NCBI RefSeq assembly: GCF_015708085.1 | Contig: NZ_JADNYM010000022.1 | Span: 29,378-93,377, forward strand | Length of the DNA stretch: 64,000 bases | Source of the DNA: Arthrobacter terrae | GTDB lineage: Bacteria; Actinomycetota; Actinomycetes; Actinomycetales; Micrococcaceae | Direction of reading: 5' to 3' | Shown here: positions 51,361 through 60,177 of the stretch, piece after piece | Numbering within the stretch: the first letter of the stretch is position 1 | How the letters are laid out: each line of letters starts with the position of its first letter | The notes under the pieces: model-generated | What the model was told of the DNA's origin: nothing | Database searches by the model: none | The model's input: only the letters and a program-made list of their open reading frames with translations | Program-made: the position numbers and the translations under genes

Positions 51361-53649
51361 TCAGTTGGGAAACACGGTGCCAATTGCCTTCAGGACGCCG
51401 TAAGCCTTCGCCTGGACCTCCAGCCATTCCTCATGCGGGGCGGAATCGGCGGTGATGGCGCCGCCCACACCCAGGCTCAGCCGGTCGCCGTCGTCCGTCG
51501 TTTCCAGCACCAGAGTGCGGATGGTGACAGCGAGATCCGCGGCGCCATTGAGGGAAAAGTAGCCGACGGCGCCGGAATAGACGCCGCGCGGAGCGCCTTC
51601 CAGCTCATCCAGAATGGCCATCGTGGAAATTTTGGGCGCACCCGTCATCGAACCCGCGGGGAAGGCTGCGGCGACTGCTTCTGTGCGCGTGGCCCCAGGC
51701 CGCAGCTGCGCCTCGATAGTGCTGACCATCTGATGCACGGTCGCGTAGCTTTCCACGGCGCAGAGCCGACGCACCGCAAGCGAATCGGGCACCGCAAAGT
51801 GTGCAAGGTCATTGCGCAGCAGATCCACGATCATGATGTTCTCCGCCCGGTCCTTGGCAGAATTTTCCAGCGCCGCTTTCAAGGCAGCATCCCGGGCAGG
51901 GTCAGCGTCCCGGCGGCGCGTGCCCTTGATCGGCTCCGCGCGCATGGTTCCATCGGCGGTGATCCGCAGAAAACGCTCCGGCGAGGTGCCGGCGATGGAC
52001 ACGTTGTCAAAATGCAGGTAACTGGCAAACGGAGCAGGATTCCCCCGGCGCAGCTGCCGATAGGTACGCCACGGGTCCATGCCAGCCGCCGGGCGGGCGG
52101 TCAACGCGGTGGTTAGGCAGATTTCGTAGGAATTACCGTCGGCAATTTCCGCCTGTGCCCGGGCGATTTTTGCTTTGTACTGTATCTCTGTATCGCGGCA
52201 GGTGAACACGGGCGCCGGTTGATCGACTGCCTGTCCCGGCGCGGGTTGATCGTCTACCTGTCCGGGCGCGGCCTGTCCTTGCGGGGTTTGTCCGTCCGGG
52301 TCCTGCCCGTCGGCGGGCAGCCTGTCCGGGGCCTGGCGGCCTCCGGAATGCACCGCAATCGCAGCACGGGCGGCAGCCAGCCAAACGTCGGCTTCGCTCG
52401 TTGCCTGGTCAGCAGGGTCGACCGCGTCAGATTCTCCAGCAAGGGTCAGCAGGTAGACGCAGCGCTGGGCATGGTCGATGACGACGGCACGGCCGGCGAA
52501 GATCAGCGCGGCATCATCGGGTCGGCCTGCCGTTCCCGGCCCGGCGGCGTCGGCCCCGCCGGTTTCGCGTTTGAGTTCGTATCCCAGGTATCCCAGCCAG
52601 CCCAGCGTAAAACCGCATACATAATCGTCCGGAGCACGGACGGCGCGGCGGCCCCAGACCGTGTCCAGCCAACGGAAGAACGGTCCCGGGGTTCGCGCGG
52701 TGACGGCCCCGGAGCTGATTCTGGTCACACCACCGCCGTGCCGCGCATACTGACCGTATGCGCCGCCGTCGTCCGCCATGATGGAGAACCGACTGCGCGT
52801 GCCCGGATCATCGCTCCAACCGTCCGCATCGTCTGTATCGCCCGGACCGCCCGCATTGTCCGGACCGTCTGCATCGCCCGGACCGGTGGCCCGGACTGCG
52901 GTGGCGTTGGAGCTGTCCAGCCAGACGGAGTGCGCTGAGCCGCCATAGAGCGAGCCGAAGAGCCTCTCTTGGTCCGGATAAGCCTCCACCCGGTGTACCT
53001 GCAATGCCAGACCGCGGCGCCGGGCACGTTCGGGAGCGAGCAAAGCATCCAACGGCGGCAGGGACGTCAAAGCCAGCAGCACCTGGCCGGGCGTGGAATC
53101 ATCGGTCCGACCCTGGACCAGCAGGTCTGCTGCCTCGTCCTCGATGGTCCCCAGCAGCTCATCTTCCTGAACTGACCAGGCATCCCAGAACGGCGCAAAC
53201 GTTTCCCCGTCCCGCGCGATGGCACGGGCCTTGCGGTGATCGGCCGGTGCCTCAACCCTGATGACAACGTCCAGGAGGGGGGCTGCGGACGAGTGCGCGG
53301 CGCCGACGCCCTCCATAATCACGATCTCAGCGGGCTCTGTAACGTGCAGAGCGCCGTCATAATGATTGTCCCAATCCCAGCTGATCCACTGCGCCGGCAG
53401 CCCGTTGCGCAGCGGTGTCAGGACCGTGCTTACGTAGCGTTCCACACCGGCCGCCAGGCCATTCCAGCCCGGGTAAATGTCTTCCAGATGGAAGACCGTC
53501 ACCTTGTGGTGCTCGCGGAGCAGCGCCGCGAGTTCCAGCGCCAGCGTGGTTTTTCCTGCCCCGGACCGGCCGTCGATGCCGATTATTACCGGCAGCGGGC
53601 TGCCGGAGCGCATCGGTTGGCCGTGCTGGGATCCGGCTGTCGAAATCAT
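51361..53649 (-). CDS. pabB: P-loop-PabB fusion, aminodeoxychorismate synthase component I
   Basis: The 762-residue protein is two parts. Residues 1-200 form a uridine-kinase-like P-loop domain with Walker A GIDGRSGAGKTTLALEL (Gly27-Thr35) and VIMEGVGAAHSSAAPL. The rest is a chorismate-binding enzyme: EICLTTALTARPAAG, GTSPERFLRI, EPIKGTRRRDAD, LLRNDLAHFA and PAGSMTGAPKISTMAILDE. PabB alone is about 450 residues; the N-terminal kinase-like part is unusual. Two linkers are low-complexity repeats (GDADGPDNAGGPGDTDDADG; QPAPGQ units). It makes aminodeoxychorismate for folate. No glutaminase (pabA) is in the window. Confidence 0.85.
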   Translation of the reverse strand: MISTAGSQHGQPMRSGSPLPVIIGIDGRSGAGKTTLALELAALLREHHKVTVFHLEDIYPGWNGLAAGVERYVSTVLTPLRNGLPAQWISWDWDNHYDGALHVTEPAEIVIMEGVGAAHSSAAPLLDVVIRVEAPADHRKARAIARDGETFAPFWDAWSVQEDELLGTIEDEAADLLVQGRTDDSTPGQVLLALTSLPPLDALLAPERARRRGLALQVHRVEAYPDQERLFGSLYGGSAHSVWLDSSNATAVRATGPGDADGPDNAGGPGDTDDADGWSDDPGTRSRFSIMADDGGAYGQYARHGGGVTRISSGAVTARTPGPFFRWLDTVWGRRAVRAPDDYVCGFTLGWLGYLGYELKRETGGADAAGPGTAGRPDDAALIFAGRAVVIDHAQRCVYLLTLAGESDAVDPADQATSEADVWLAAARAAIAVHSGGRQAPDRLPADGQDPDGQTPQGQAAPGQVDDQPAPGQAVDQPAPVFTCRDTEIQYKAKIARAQAEIADGNSYEICLTTALTARPAAGMDPWRTYRQLRRGNPAPFASYLHFDNVSIAGTSPERFLRITADGTMRAEPIKGTRRRDADPARDAALKAALENSAKDRAENIMIVDLLRNDLAHFAVPDSLAVRRLCAVESYATVHQMVSTIEAQLRPGATRTEAVAAAFPAGSMTGAPKISTMAILDELEGAPRGVYSGAVGYFSLNGAADLAVTIRTLVLETTDDGDRLSLGVGGAITADSAPHEEWLEVQAKAYGVLKAIGTVFPN

Positions 53650-53668
53650 TTCGTTAGTCTAGCGAGAG

Positions 53669-54286
53669 TTAGAGCAGTGCCAGCAGGAGACCGACGCCGA
53701 TGAAGAGTACGCCGAAGCTGCTGTTCAGCGTCAGCTGGCCCCGCGGACTGCCTGTTAGATGTTTAAGCTGCTTGGCCCCGGCGGCAAAAATAAACCACAT
53801 CACCACCACGTCGATCAGAACCACCGTGGCGGTCAGCACGGCGTACTGCGGCGCGAGCGGCGCGTCCGCACGGATGAACTGCGGCATGAAGGCAAGGAAG
53901 AAGACTATGGCCTTGGGGTTGAGCAGATTCACCCAAAATCCGCGCAGAAACATGGAACGGCCCGACTCCGCGGCGGTCGCGGAGTCATCCGGATTGGTGC
54001 TTGGCTTTGTCAGTAACTTCCGGATGCCCAGATAAATCAGATAGGCGGCGCCGGCGTATCGGATGATGTGGAAGGCCAGGGGCGAGCTGGAGACGAGTAA
54101 ACCAACGCCGGCGGCAACGATCGCAATGTGAATAATCAGTGCCAGCTGCTGGCCCAAAATGCCCCAAATGGAGCGCCGAAAGCCCGACGTCAGCGCGTTG
54201 CTCATTGTGTTGATCGCTCCGGCGCCGGGAGTCAGGCTGATCATTGCGCCGGCGCCCAACAGGGCCAACCACAGGGAAAATTCCAT
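53669..54286 (-). CDS. LysE/RhtB-family amino acid exporter
   Basis: The 205-residue membrane protein has about six helices. It opens LLGAGAMISLTPGAGAINTM, the LysE-type first helix with the TPGA motif, and contains FLRGFWVNLLNPKAIVFFLA. The family exports amino acids or similar metabolites. It follows the pab genes on the same strand but 19 bp downstream; a functional link is not evident. Confidence 0.9.
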   Translation of the reverse strand: MEFSLWLALLGAGAMISLTPGAGAINTMSNALTSGFRRSIWGILGQQLALIIHIAIVAAGVGLLVSSSPLAFHIIRYAGAAYLIYLGIRKLLTKPSTNPDDSATAAESGRSMFLRGFWVNLLNPKAIVFFLAFMPQFIRADAPLAPQYAVLTATVVLIDVVVMWFIFAAGAKQLKHLTGSPRGQLTLNSSFGVLFIGVGLLLALL

Positions 54287-54318
54287 TCCGTTAGCCTAAA
54301 GCCAGTTCCACGTGGCGT

Positions 54319-54852
54319 TTACGCGCGGCTGATCCAGTAGCGGCGCTTGCAGCTGCGGCTGTCCTCATACACTCCTTTGTTGCGCTCAATGGTGGCCCGC
54401 GAGCCGGCGTTCGACTCGTCACACGTCAGCAGCACCCGGTCCATCCCCAGCGTCCAGGCGACGGGCAGGATCCCGCGCAGCGCACTGGTCGCGTGTCCTT
54501 GCCGCCTTGCACTGGGCCGGACACTGTATCCAATGTGCCCGCCCTCCTGGAGAAGGTATTCGTTGAGTTCATGCCTGAGGGCGATGGACCCGAGGAATCT
54601 GCCCGAATCCACGATCCACCGGTAGGTGCACGGGACGTAGCCTTCCATGCGTTCGGCATCCGGCAGCGCGTCAGAGATCAGTGCGACGGTGAAACGTCGA
54701 AAAGTTTCCGAATCCCGCAGCTCATCCAGCGGCCACTGCTCCGCACCTACGGCTTCGACGCCCGCCCCGTCCAGATGGACTCCCTGGAACTCTTCGGTGC
54801 CTTCCAGCCAGGACTTGTGGAACCGGACATCCGGGATGATGAGTGAGGTCAT
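54319..54852 (-). CDS. GNAT-family N-acetyltransferase
   Basis: The 177-residue protein has the GNAT fold. The strand-turn GGHIGYSVRPSARRQGHATS carries the acetyl-CoA-binding R-x-x-G-x-A loop (Arg-Arg-Gln-Gly-His-Ala), followed by VAWTLGMDRVLLTCDESNAG. The length is normal. The substrate is unknown. It lies 32 bp upstream of the LysE-type gene on the same strand. Confidence 0.85.
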   Translation of the reverse strand: MTSLIIPDVRFHKSWLEGTEEFQGVHLDGAGVEAVGAEQWPLDELRDSETFRRFTVALISDALPDAERMEGYVPCTYRWIVDSGRFLGSIALRHELNEYLLQEGGHIGYSVRPSARRQGHATSALRGILPVAWTLGMDRVLLTCDESNAGSRATIERNKGVYEDSRSCKRRYWISRA

Positions 54853-54973
54853 CAGTCGATCCTAGTCCTGGCCCATGTTAACCAACTCCACTTGATCAAC
54901 CTCGGCAACATAAGGTTTCCACGTGGGTAACCCGGCATCGCTAAAGCTCTGTGGAGGAACCTATCCGGGGATG

Positions 54974-55792
54974 CTAGGCCCGGGCGATAATCTCACCGTT
55001 CGGAATCAGGAACCAGCCGTCTGGGGCCTGTGCCCATCTCCGCCAACCGGCTGAGATCTGCTCCAGCTCGGCGCGGTCGGCCAGCCCATACTTCAGGGCC
55101 TGCTCCGCGAAGCCGGAACTGAGAACGCGCTCTGCCCATGCGCCGGCGTGCCATTGGCGCTGCTCGTCTGTGGTGTATAGCCAGTTGGCCGATGACGGCT
55201 TAATGTCCGTGAAACCGGCCGCCTGCGCCCAGCTGATCAGGCGCCGTCCAGCGTCCGGCTCCGCGCGATTATGCCGCGCCACTTTCTGGTAGAGATCCAT
55301 CCACTGATCCAGTTCAGGCAGTTGCGGGTACCAGGCCATGGCGTGGAAATCCGCGTCCCGGACAGCCACTATTCCACCGGGCCTGGCAACCCGGTGCATC
55401 TCCCGCAGTGCCGCTACCGGATCGGTCAGATGCTGGAGAACCTGATGCGCATGGACCACGTCGAACTGGGCGTCAGGGAAATCGAGGTCATAGATATTGC
55501 CGGTGCGGAAGGTTAAATTACCCAGCTGCTGTTCCTCGGCCAGCGCCTGAGCCTGGGCCACCGCTTCGGGTGCGCGGTCCAGGCCGATGACTGCGGCCGG
55601 TGTCACCAGAGGGGCGAAGTCTGCCGTGATCGTACCGGGCCCGCTGCCGACGTCGAGCACCGAGAGCCCGGGCAATAGGTGCGGCAGCAGATAGGCAGCG
55701 GAGTTTGCTGCGGTCCGGGCTGCGTGTGAGCGCAGTACGCTCTCGTGATGGCCGTGCGTGTAAACGTCATTCCCGCGTCCCGTTTCACTCAT
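54974..55792 (-). CDS. Class I SAM-dependent methyltransferase
   Basis: The 272-residue protein has SAM-binding motif I as LSVLDVGSGPGTITADFAPL and further motifs VIGLDRAPEAVAQAQALAEE (II) and FDVVHAHQVLQHLTDPVAAL (III/IV), typical of the UbiE/Methyltransf_11 group. The C-terminal half may bind the substrate. The substrate is unknown. It is divergent from the dnaK operon; a 269-bp gap with HAIR boxes separates them. Confidence 0.87.
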   Translation of the reverse strand: MSETGRGNDVYTHGHHESVLRSHAARTAANSAAYLLPHLLPGLSVLDVGSGPGTITADFAPLVTPAAVIGLDRAPEAVAQAQALAEEQQLGNLTFRTGNIYDLDFPDAQFDVVHAHQVLQHLTDPVAALREMHRVARPGGIVAVRDADFHAMAWYPQLPELDQWMDLYQKVARHNRAEPDAGRRLISWAQAAGFTDIKPSSANWLYTTDEQRQWHAGAWAERVLSSGFAEQALKYGLADRAELEQISAGWRRWAQAPDGWFLIPNGEIIARA

Positions 55793-55902
55793 GCTGGGGA
55801 CCTTACGCGGTGATGCGTGCGGCCGCCAGAGGTGTTCAGGGACTGAGCGCGGACGACGACGTCGGCCGCGTGCCGCCGTCGTCCGTTTCGCTCAAAGCGA
55901 AA

Positions 55903-55923
55903 CATGAGTCCAGGACGCTCAAC
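55903..55923. promoter_or_regulatory. Distal HAIR-like box (HspR operator)
   Basis: CATGAGT-N7-GCTCAAC matches the HspR operator pattern CTTGAGT-N7-ACTCAAG, with weaker left half. It lies 52 bp upstream of the stronger copy. Confidence 0.6.
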
Positions 55924-55928
55924 TTGAT

Positions 55929-55956
55929 TTGACATCAATTCCCGTCTGAGTAGAGT
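55929..55956 (+). promoter_or_regulatory. Sigma-70-type promoter of the dnaK operon
   Basis: TTGACA (55929-55934) and TAGAGT (55951-55956) are 16 bp apart. The proximal HAIR box begins inside the -10 element, so HspR binding would block RNA polymerase. Confidence 0.65.
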
Positions 55957-55975
55957 TGAGTGCAGAACGCTCAAT
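55955..55975. promoter_or_regulatory. Proximal HAIR box (HspR operator)
   Basis: GTTGAGT-GCAGAAC-GCTCAAT fits CTTGAGT-N7-ACTCAAG with the strict 7-nt spacer and 11 of 12 core positions conserved. It overlaps the -10 region of the dnaK promoter and lies 86 bp before the dnaK start. Confidence 0.85.
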
Positions 55976-56061
55976 GGACCGCTGGTTGAGCGGCGTCGGC
56001 AGGCCCCGAAGGATGGGGCGGCGGCAAACTCCGGCAGCGAAAACTGAAAGGAAACGCCCTT

Positions 56062-57927
56062 ATGTCACGTGCAGTAGGAATTGACCTCGGAACCACCAAC
56101 TCCGTCGTCTCTGTACTCGAAGGCGGCGAGCCCACCGTCATTGCGAACGCCGAGGGCGGCCGCACCACACCCTCCGTCGTTGCGTTCTCCAAGACCGGGG
56201 AAGTCCTGGTGGGGGAGATTGCCAAGCGTCAGGCCGTCAATAACATTGACCGCACCATCTTCTCCGTCAAGCGCCACATGGGCACCGACTGGACTGTCGG
56301 GATCGACGACAAGAAATACACGGCGCAGGAAATTTCCGCACGCGTGCTGATGAAACTTAAGAACGACGCCGAAAGCTATCTGGGTGAGAAGGTCACCGAC
56401 GCCGTGGTCACCGTACCGGCGTACTTCAATGACGCCCAGCGCCAGGCCACAAAGGAAGCCGGCGAGATTGCCGGCCTGAACGTGCTGCGCATCGTCAACG
56501 AGCCGACGGCGGCTGCCTTGGCATACGGACTGGATAAGGGCAAGGAAGACGAACTCATCCTGGTCTTCGACCTCGGCGGCGGAACCTTCGACGTCTCCCT
56601 GCTGGAAGTCGGCAAGGACGAAGACAATTTCTCCACCATCCAGGTACGCTCCACTTCCGGCGACAACCGCCTTGGCGGCGACGACTGGGACCAGCGCGTA
56701 GTGGATTACCTGCTCAAGCAGCTCAAGGTCAAGGGCATCGATCTGTCCAAGGACAAGATTGCCCTTCAGCGTATGCGTGAGGCATCCGAGCAGGCCAAGA
56801 AGGAGCTCTCCTCCGCGACCAGCACCAACATTTCGCTGCAGTACCTGTCCGTGACCGCCGATGGTCCGGTTCACTTGGACGAGCAGCTGACCCGCGCGAA
56901 GTTCCAGGAACTGACCTCGGACCTGCTGGAGCGCACCAAGAAGCCGTTCCACGACGTGATCAAGGAAGCCGGAATCAAGGTTTCCGACATCGACCACATC
57001 GTGCTTGTCGGCGGCTCCACCCGGATGCCGGCCGTCTATGACCTGGTCAAGGAACTTGCCGGCGGCAAGGAGCCCAACAAGGGTGTCAACCCGGATGAGG
57101 TTGTAGCCGTTGGAGCCGCACTGCAGGCCGGTGTCCTCAAGGGCGAGCGCAAGGACGTGCTGTTGATCGACGTCACCCCGCTGTCCCTCGGTATTGAGAC
57201 CAAGGGCGGAGTGATGACCAAGCTGATCGAGCGGAACACGGCCATCCCGACGAAGCGTTCGGAAACGTTCACCACGGCCGATGACAATCAGCCGTCCGTC
57301 GCCATCCAGGTGTTCCAGGGCGAGCGCGAGTTCACCCGGGACAACAAGCCGCTGGGCACCTTCGAGCTGACCGGAATCGCTCCGGCCCCGCGCGGAGTGC
57401 CGCAGGTTGAGGTTACCTTCGACATCGACGCCAACGGCATTGTGCATGTGTCCGCCAAGGACAAGGGCACCGGCACCGAGCAGTCCATGACCATCACCGG
57501 TGGTTCGTCGCTGTCCAAGGAAGACATCGATCGGATGGTCCGCGAAGCCGAAGAGCACGCCTCCGAGGACAAGGCACGCCGCGAGCAGGCGGACATCCGC
57601 AATAGCGCCGAGCAGCTACAGTACTCGGTGGCCAAGGTCCTGGCCGACAATGACGAAAAGCTGCCCGAGGACGTCAAGACGGAGGTTTCGGCCGACGTCG
57701 ACGCACTCAAGGAAGCGCTCGCCGGCACCGACGAGGACGCAGTGAAGAGCACGTTTGAAAAGCTGCAGGCTTCGCAGTCCAAGCTCGGCGAAGCCATCTA
57801 CGCTGCTGCCCAGTCGGAGGCTCCGACCGCCGACGGCGCCGCGGGGGCCGACGCGGGAACCGCTTCCGACGGCGCCGACGAAGACATCGTTGACGCCGAA
57901 ATTATTGACGAAGACGAGAAGAAGTAA
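56062..57927 (+). CDS. dnaK: Molecular chaperone DnaK (Hsp70)
   Basis: The 621-residue chaperone has the ATPase domain (about 1-360) with [34 protein letters not shown] and [17 protein letters not shown]. The peptide-binding domain follows, and the C-terminus ends [19 protein letters not shown]. It folds and protects proteins under heat stress. First gene of dnaK-grpE-dnaJ-hspR; a 2-bp gap precedes grpE. HAIR boxes upstream indicate HspR repression. Confidence 0.99.
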   Translation: MSRAVGIDLGTTNSVVSVLEGGEPTVIANAEGGRTTPSVVAFSKTGEVLVGEIAKRQAVNNIDRTIFSVKRHMGTDWTVGIDDKKYTAQEISARVLMKLKNDAESYLGEKVTDAVVTVPAYFNDAQRQATKEAGEIAGLNVLRIVNEPTAAALAYGLDKGKEDELILVFDLGGGTFDVSLLEVGKDEDNFSTIQVRSTSGDNRLGGDDWDQRVVDYLLKQLKVKGIDLSKDKIALQRMREASEQAKKELSSATSTNISLQYLSVTADGPVHLDEQLTRAKFQELTSDLLERTKKPFHDVIKEAGIKVSDIDHIVLVGGSTRMPAVYDLVKELAGGKEPNKGVNPDEVVAVGAALQAGVLKGERKDVLLIDVTPLSLGIETKGGVMTKLIERNTAIPTKRSETFTTADDNQPSVAIQVFQGEREFTRDNKPLGTFELTGIAPAPRGVPQVEVTFDIDANGIVHVSAKDKGTGTEQSMTITGGSSLSKEDIDRMVREAEEHASEDKARREQADIRNSAEQLQYSVAKVLADNDEKLPEDVKTEVSADVDALKEALAGTDEDAVKSTFEKLQASQSKLGEAIYAAAQSEAPTADGAAGADAGTASDGADEDIVDAEIIDEDEKK

Positions 57928-57929
57928 CC

Positions 57930-58562
57930 ATGGCAAAGCACGGTGACGATGCGGATAACGCAAACGATCGGTCGCCGGACGAGTCAGCAGCAATCCCCCA
58001 GGAGGGGGTTCCGGCTGACTCCACCGGCGAAACCGCGGGGAATGCAGCAGATACCGGCGCCGAGGGCGACGCGCTGTCCCAGGCGGAGGATATCCTCAAC
58101 GGCGTTGAGGTCCCGGCCGAGGATTCCGTGACACAGGGCTCTGCAGCCGAGCTGACCGCGGAGTTGAAAAATGATTTACTTCGGCTCCAGGCCGAGTATG
58201 TCAACTACCGCAAACGGGTCGAACGTGACCGCGCGGTGGCCGGTGAGATGGCGGTGATTGGCGTGCTCAATTCGGTGTTGCCCGTTCTGGACGATATCGA
58301 TGCTGCCCGTCAGCATGGCGATCTGACGGACGGACCGTTTGCATCCATCGCTCTCAAGCTGGAAAACACGCTGAAAACGTACGGTTTGAACCGCATCGAT
58401 GAAACCGGTGTGGCATTTGATCCTACGGTTCACGAAGCGTTGATTCAGCAGCCGGGTGAGGACATCGATATTGATACAGTCAGTCAGGTGCTTCGAGCGG
58501 GCTACCGGACCGAGAACCGGGTGCTGCGCGCAGCCCAGGTGATTGTGGCCGTACCGGCCTGA
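57930..58562 (+). CDS. grpE: Nucleotide exchange factor GrpE
   Basis: The 210-residue protein has an acidic, Ala/Glu-rich N-terminus (about 75 residues), a coiled-coil helix (LRLQAEYVNYRKRVERDRAV) and the GrpE beta domain VHEALIQQPGEDIDIDTVSQ. It speeds ADP release from DnaK. Starts 2 bp after dnaK. A strong hairpin follows before dnaJ. Confidence 0.97.
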   Translation: MAKHGDDADNANDRSPDESAAIPQEGVPADSTGETAGNAADTGAEGDALSQAEDILNGVEVPAEDSVTQGSAAELTAELKNDLLRLQAEYVNYRKRVERDRAVAGEMAVIGVLNSVLPVLDDIDAARQHGDLTDGPFASIALKLENTLKTYGLNRIDETGVAFDPTVHEALIQQPGEDIDIDTVSQVLRAGYRTENRVLRAAQVIVAVPA

Positions 58563-58572
58563 CCCATCGAAT

Positions 58573-58621
58573 GAGCGGCAGGTGCCCTTAGAGGTCCTCT
58601 TAGGGCACTTGCTGTCCGCTC
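58573..58621 (+). terminator. Hairpin between grpE and dnaJ
   Basis: GAGCGG/CCGCTC ends, TGCCCT/AGGGCA and GAGG/CCTC inner pairs form one long stem-loop. It could attenuate transcription or stabilise the upstream mRNA, setting dnaJ lower than dnaK. Confidence 0.65.
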
Positions 58622-58650
58622 GACTCACACATTTTTAGAAAGGAGACGCC

Positions 58651-59658
58651 TTGGCAAGTCAGGATTGGGTCGACAAGGACTTCTATAAGATCCTCGGCGT
58701 TTCCAAAGACGCATCCGACGCGGACGTCAAGAAGGCGTACCGCAAGCTGGCCCGGAAGTATCATCCGGATACGAACCCCGGAAACGCGGCTGCGGAAAAG
58801 ACGTTCAAAGATATCTCTGAGGCTTACTCGGTGCTGTCCAGCCGTGAGGACCGCGAACAATACGACGCGATCCGGGCTATGGGTGGCGGCGCCCGCTTTA
58901 GTGCAGGCGGTGCTGGGGCTGGTGGCCAGGGTGCCGGGTTCGACGATCTCTTCGGCGGGCTTTTCAACGCCCAGCGCGGCGGTGGCGGACGGACCCGGAG
59001 CACCGGGCCGCAGGGCTTTGATGCCTCGGGTCTACCACCGGAGTTCGCTGACCTCTTTGGCGGGGGTGGCGGAGGTTTCGGGGGCGCGGGCGGCGGATAC
59101 CAGCCGCCGGCCACGAAGGGGTCCGACCGCACGGCATCCACAACGATTTCCTTTGCCGGTTCTATTCGGGGCACCACTATTGGTCTGCGCGAACCCTCCG
59201 GCGAAGTCATCGACGTGCGCATCCCGGCGGGCATCAAGGACGGACAGAAGGTCCGGGTCCGCGGCAAAGGCAAGCAAGGGCTGGCCGGTCCGGGCGATCT
59301 GGTGGTCACGGTGCAGGTCAAACCGCATGGGTTCTTTATCCGGGACGGCAATAACATCCGCATTCACGTGCCGGTCACTTTCCCGGAGGCGGCGTTGGGC
59401 GCCGACATCTCGGTGCCGACTCTCACGGGTGAATACGTCAAGGTCAGGGTTGCTGCCGGAACACCTTCCGGGCGCACCCTGCGTGTCAAGGGCAAGGGAG
59501 TGACGACGGCGAAGGCTGCCGGGGACCTATTGGTCACCATCGATGTGACGGTCCCGCAAAAGCTCAGCGATGAAGCGCAGGAAGCTGTCAAGGCGTTTGC
59601 ACAGGCAACATCCGAGGGCGACCCACGGGTTGAACTTGCCGCGAAAGCCAAGCTGTAG
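58651..59658 (+). CDS. dnaJ: DnaJ-type co-chaperone lacking the zinc finger
   Basis: From TTG 58651 (AGAAAGGAGAC upstream) the product is 335 residues. The J-domain has HPD at 38-40 (ARKYHPDTNPG). Two Gly/Phe-rich blocks follow (GGGGGGFGGAGGGYQPP). The two C-terminal substrate-binding barrels open GEVIDVRIPAGIKDGQKVRV. The Cys-rich CxxCxGxG zinc domain is absent, as in CbpA-type proteins. It delivers substrates to DnaK in the same operon. Confidence 0.95.
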   Translation: MASQDWVDKDFYKILGVSKDASDADVKKAYRKLARKYHPDTNPGNAAAEKTFKDISEAYSVLSSREDREQYDAIRAMGGGARFSAGGAGAGGQGAGFDDLFGGLFNAQRGGGGRTRSTGPQGFDASGLPPEFADLFGGGGGGFGGAGGGYQPPATKGSDRTASTTISFAGSIRGTTIGLREPSGEVIDVRIPAGIKDGQKVRVRGKGKQGLAGPGDLVVTVQVKPHGFFIRDGNNIRIHVPVTFPEAALGADISVPTLTGEYVKVRVAAGTPSGRTLRVKGKGVTTAKAAGDLLVTIDVTVPQKLSDEAQEAVKAFAQATSEGDPRVELAAKAKL

Positions 59659-59709
59659 CGCGGAAAGCGGACGACAGCAGGTAGCTGTCCGGAGCGGAAG
59701 GAGAAGCTG

Positions 59710-60147
59710 GTGGGGATAGATCCAGGCGCCCCGATTTTCGTGATCTCGGTGGCGGCCGAGCTGGCGGAGATGCATCCCCAGACGCTTCGCCAGTACGACC
59801 GCCTCGGCATCGTTTCCCCTAGTCGGGCCCCAGGCCGTTCACGCCGGTACTCCCAGCATGATGTGGATATGCTCCGCGAAGTGCAGCGGCTGTCCCAGGA
59901 GGGCGTCTCGCTGGAGGGCGTCAAACGTATTCTGGAACTGGAAAATCAAGTGGCCGCGCTGCAGGCCAGGGTAGCGGAACTGGCGGAGCAGCTCGCGTCT
60001 GCTGGTTCCGACGCCCGGCGTTGGCGCGGACGCGACGCATCCAGAGTCTTCGCGGCCGGCCTCGCGGGAGATGTGGTGACGCTGGCCCGGGGCCAGCGGC
60101 CGCGCCCAAGATCCCAGGCCGTCGTCGTATGGCGTCCGCAGCTTTAG
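59710..60147 (+). CDS. hspR: HspR, MerR-family heat-shock repressor
   Basis: The 145-residue protein has a MerR-type winged helix (FVISVAAELAEMHPQTLRQY, RLGIVSPSRAPGRSRRYSQH) and a coiled-coil (LELENQVAALQARVAELAEQ). GTG 59710 has GAAGGAG upstream. HspR with DnaK as co-repressor binds HAIR boxes; two such boxes lie ahead of dnaK, giving feedback. The C-terminal tail is Arg-rich. Confidence 0.95.
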   Translation: MGIDPGAPIFVISVAAELAEMHPQTLRQYDRLGIVSPSRAPGRSRRYSQHDVDMLREVQRLSQEGVSLEGVKRILELENQVAALQARVAELAEQLASAGSDARRWRGRDASRVFAAGLAGDVVTLARGQRPRPRSQAVVVWRPQL

Positions 60148-60177
60148 CTCTAGCGCGGTGGGCGCGACCCGCAGACC

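Noticed and set aside
56065..57558. A 497-residue open frame on the minus strand
   Set aside because: It is antisense to dnaK, whose identity is certain.
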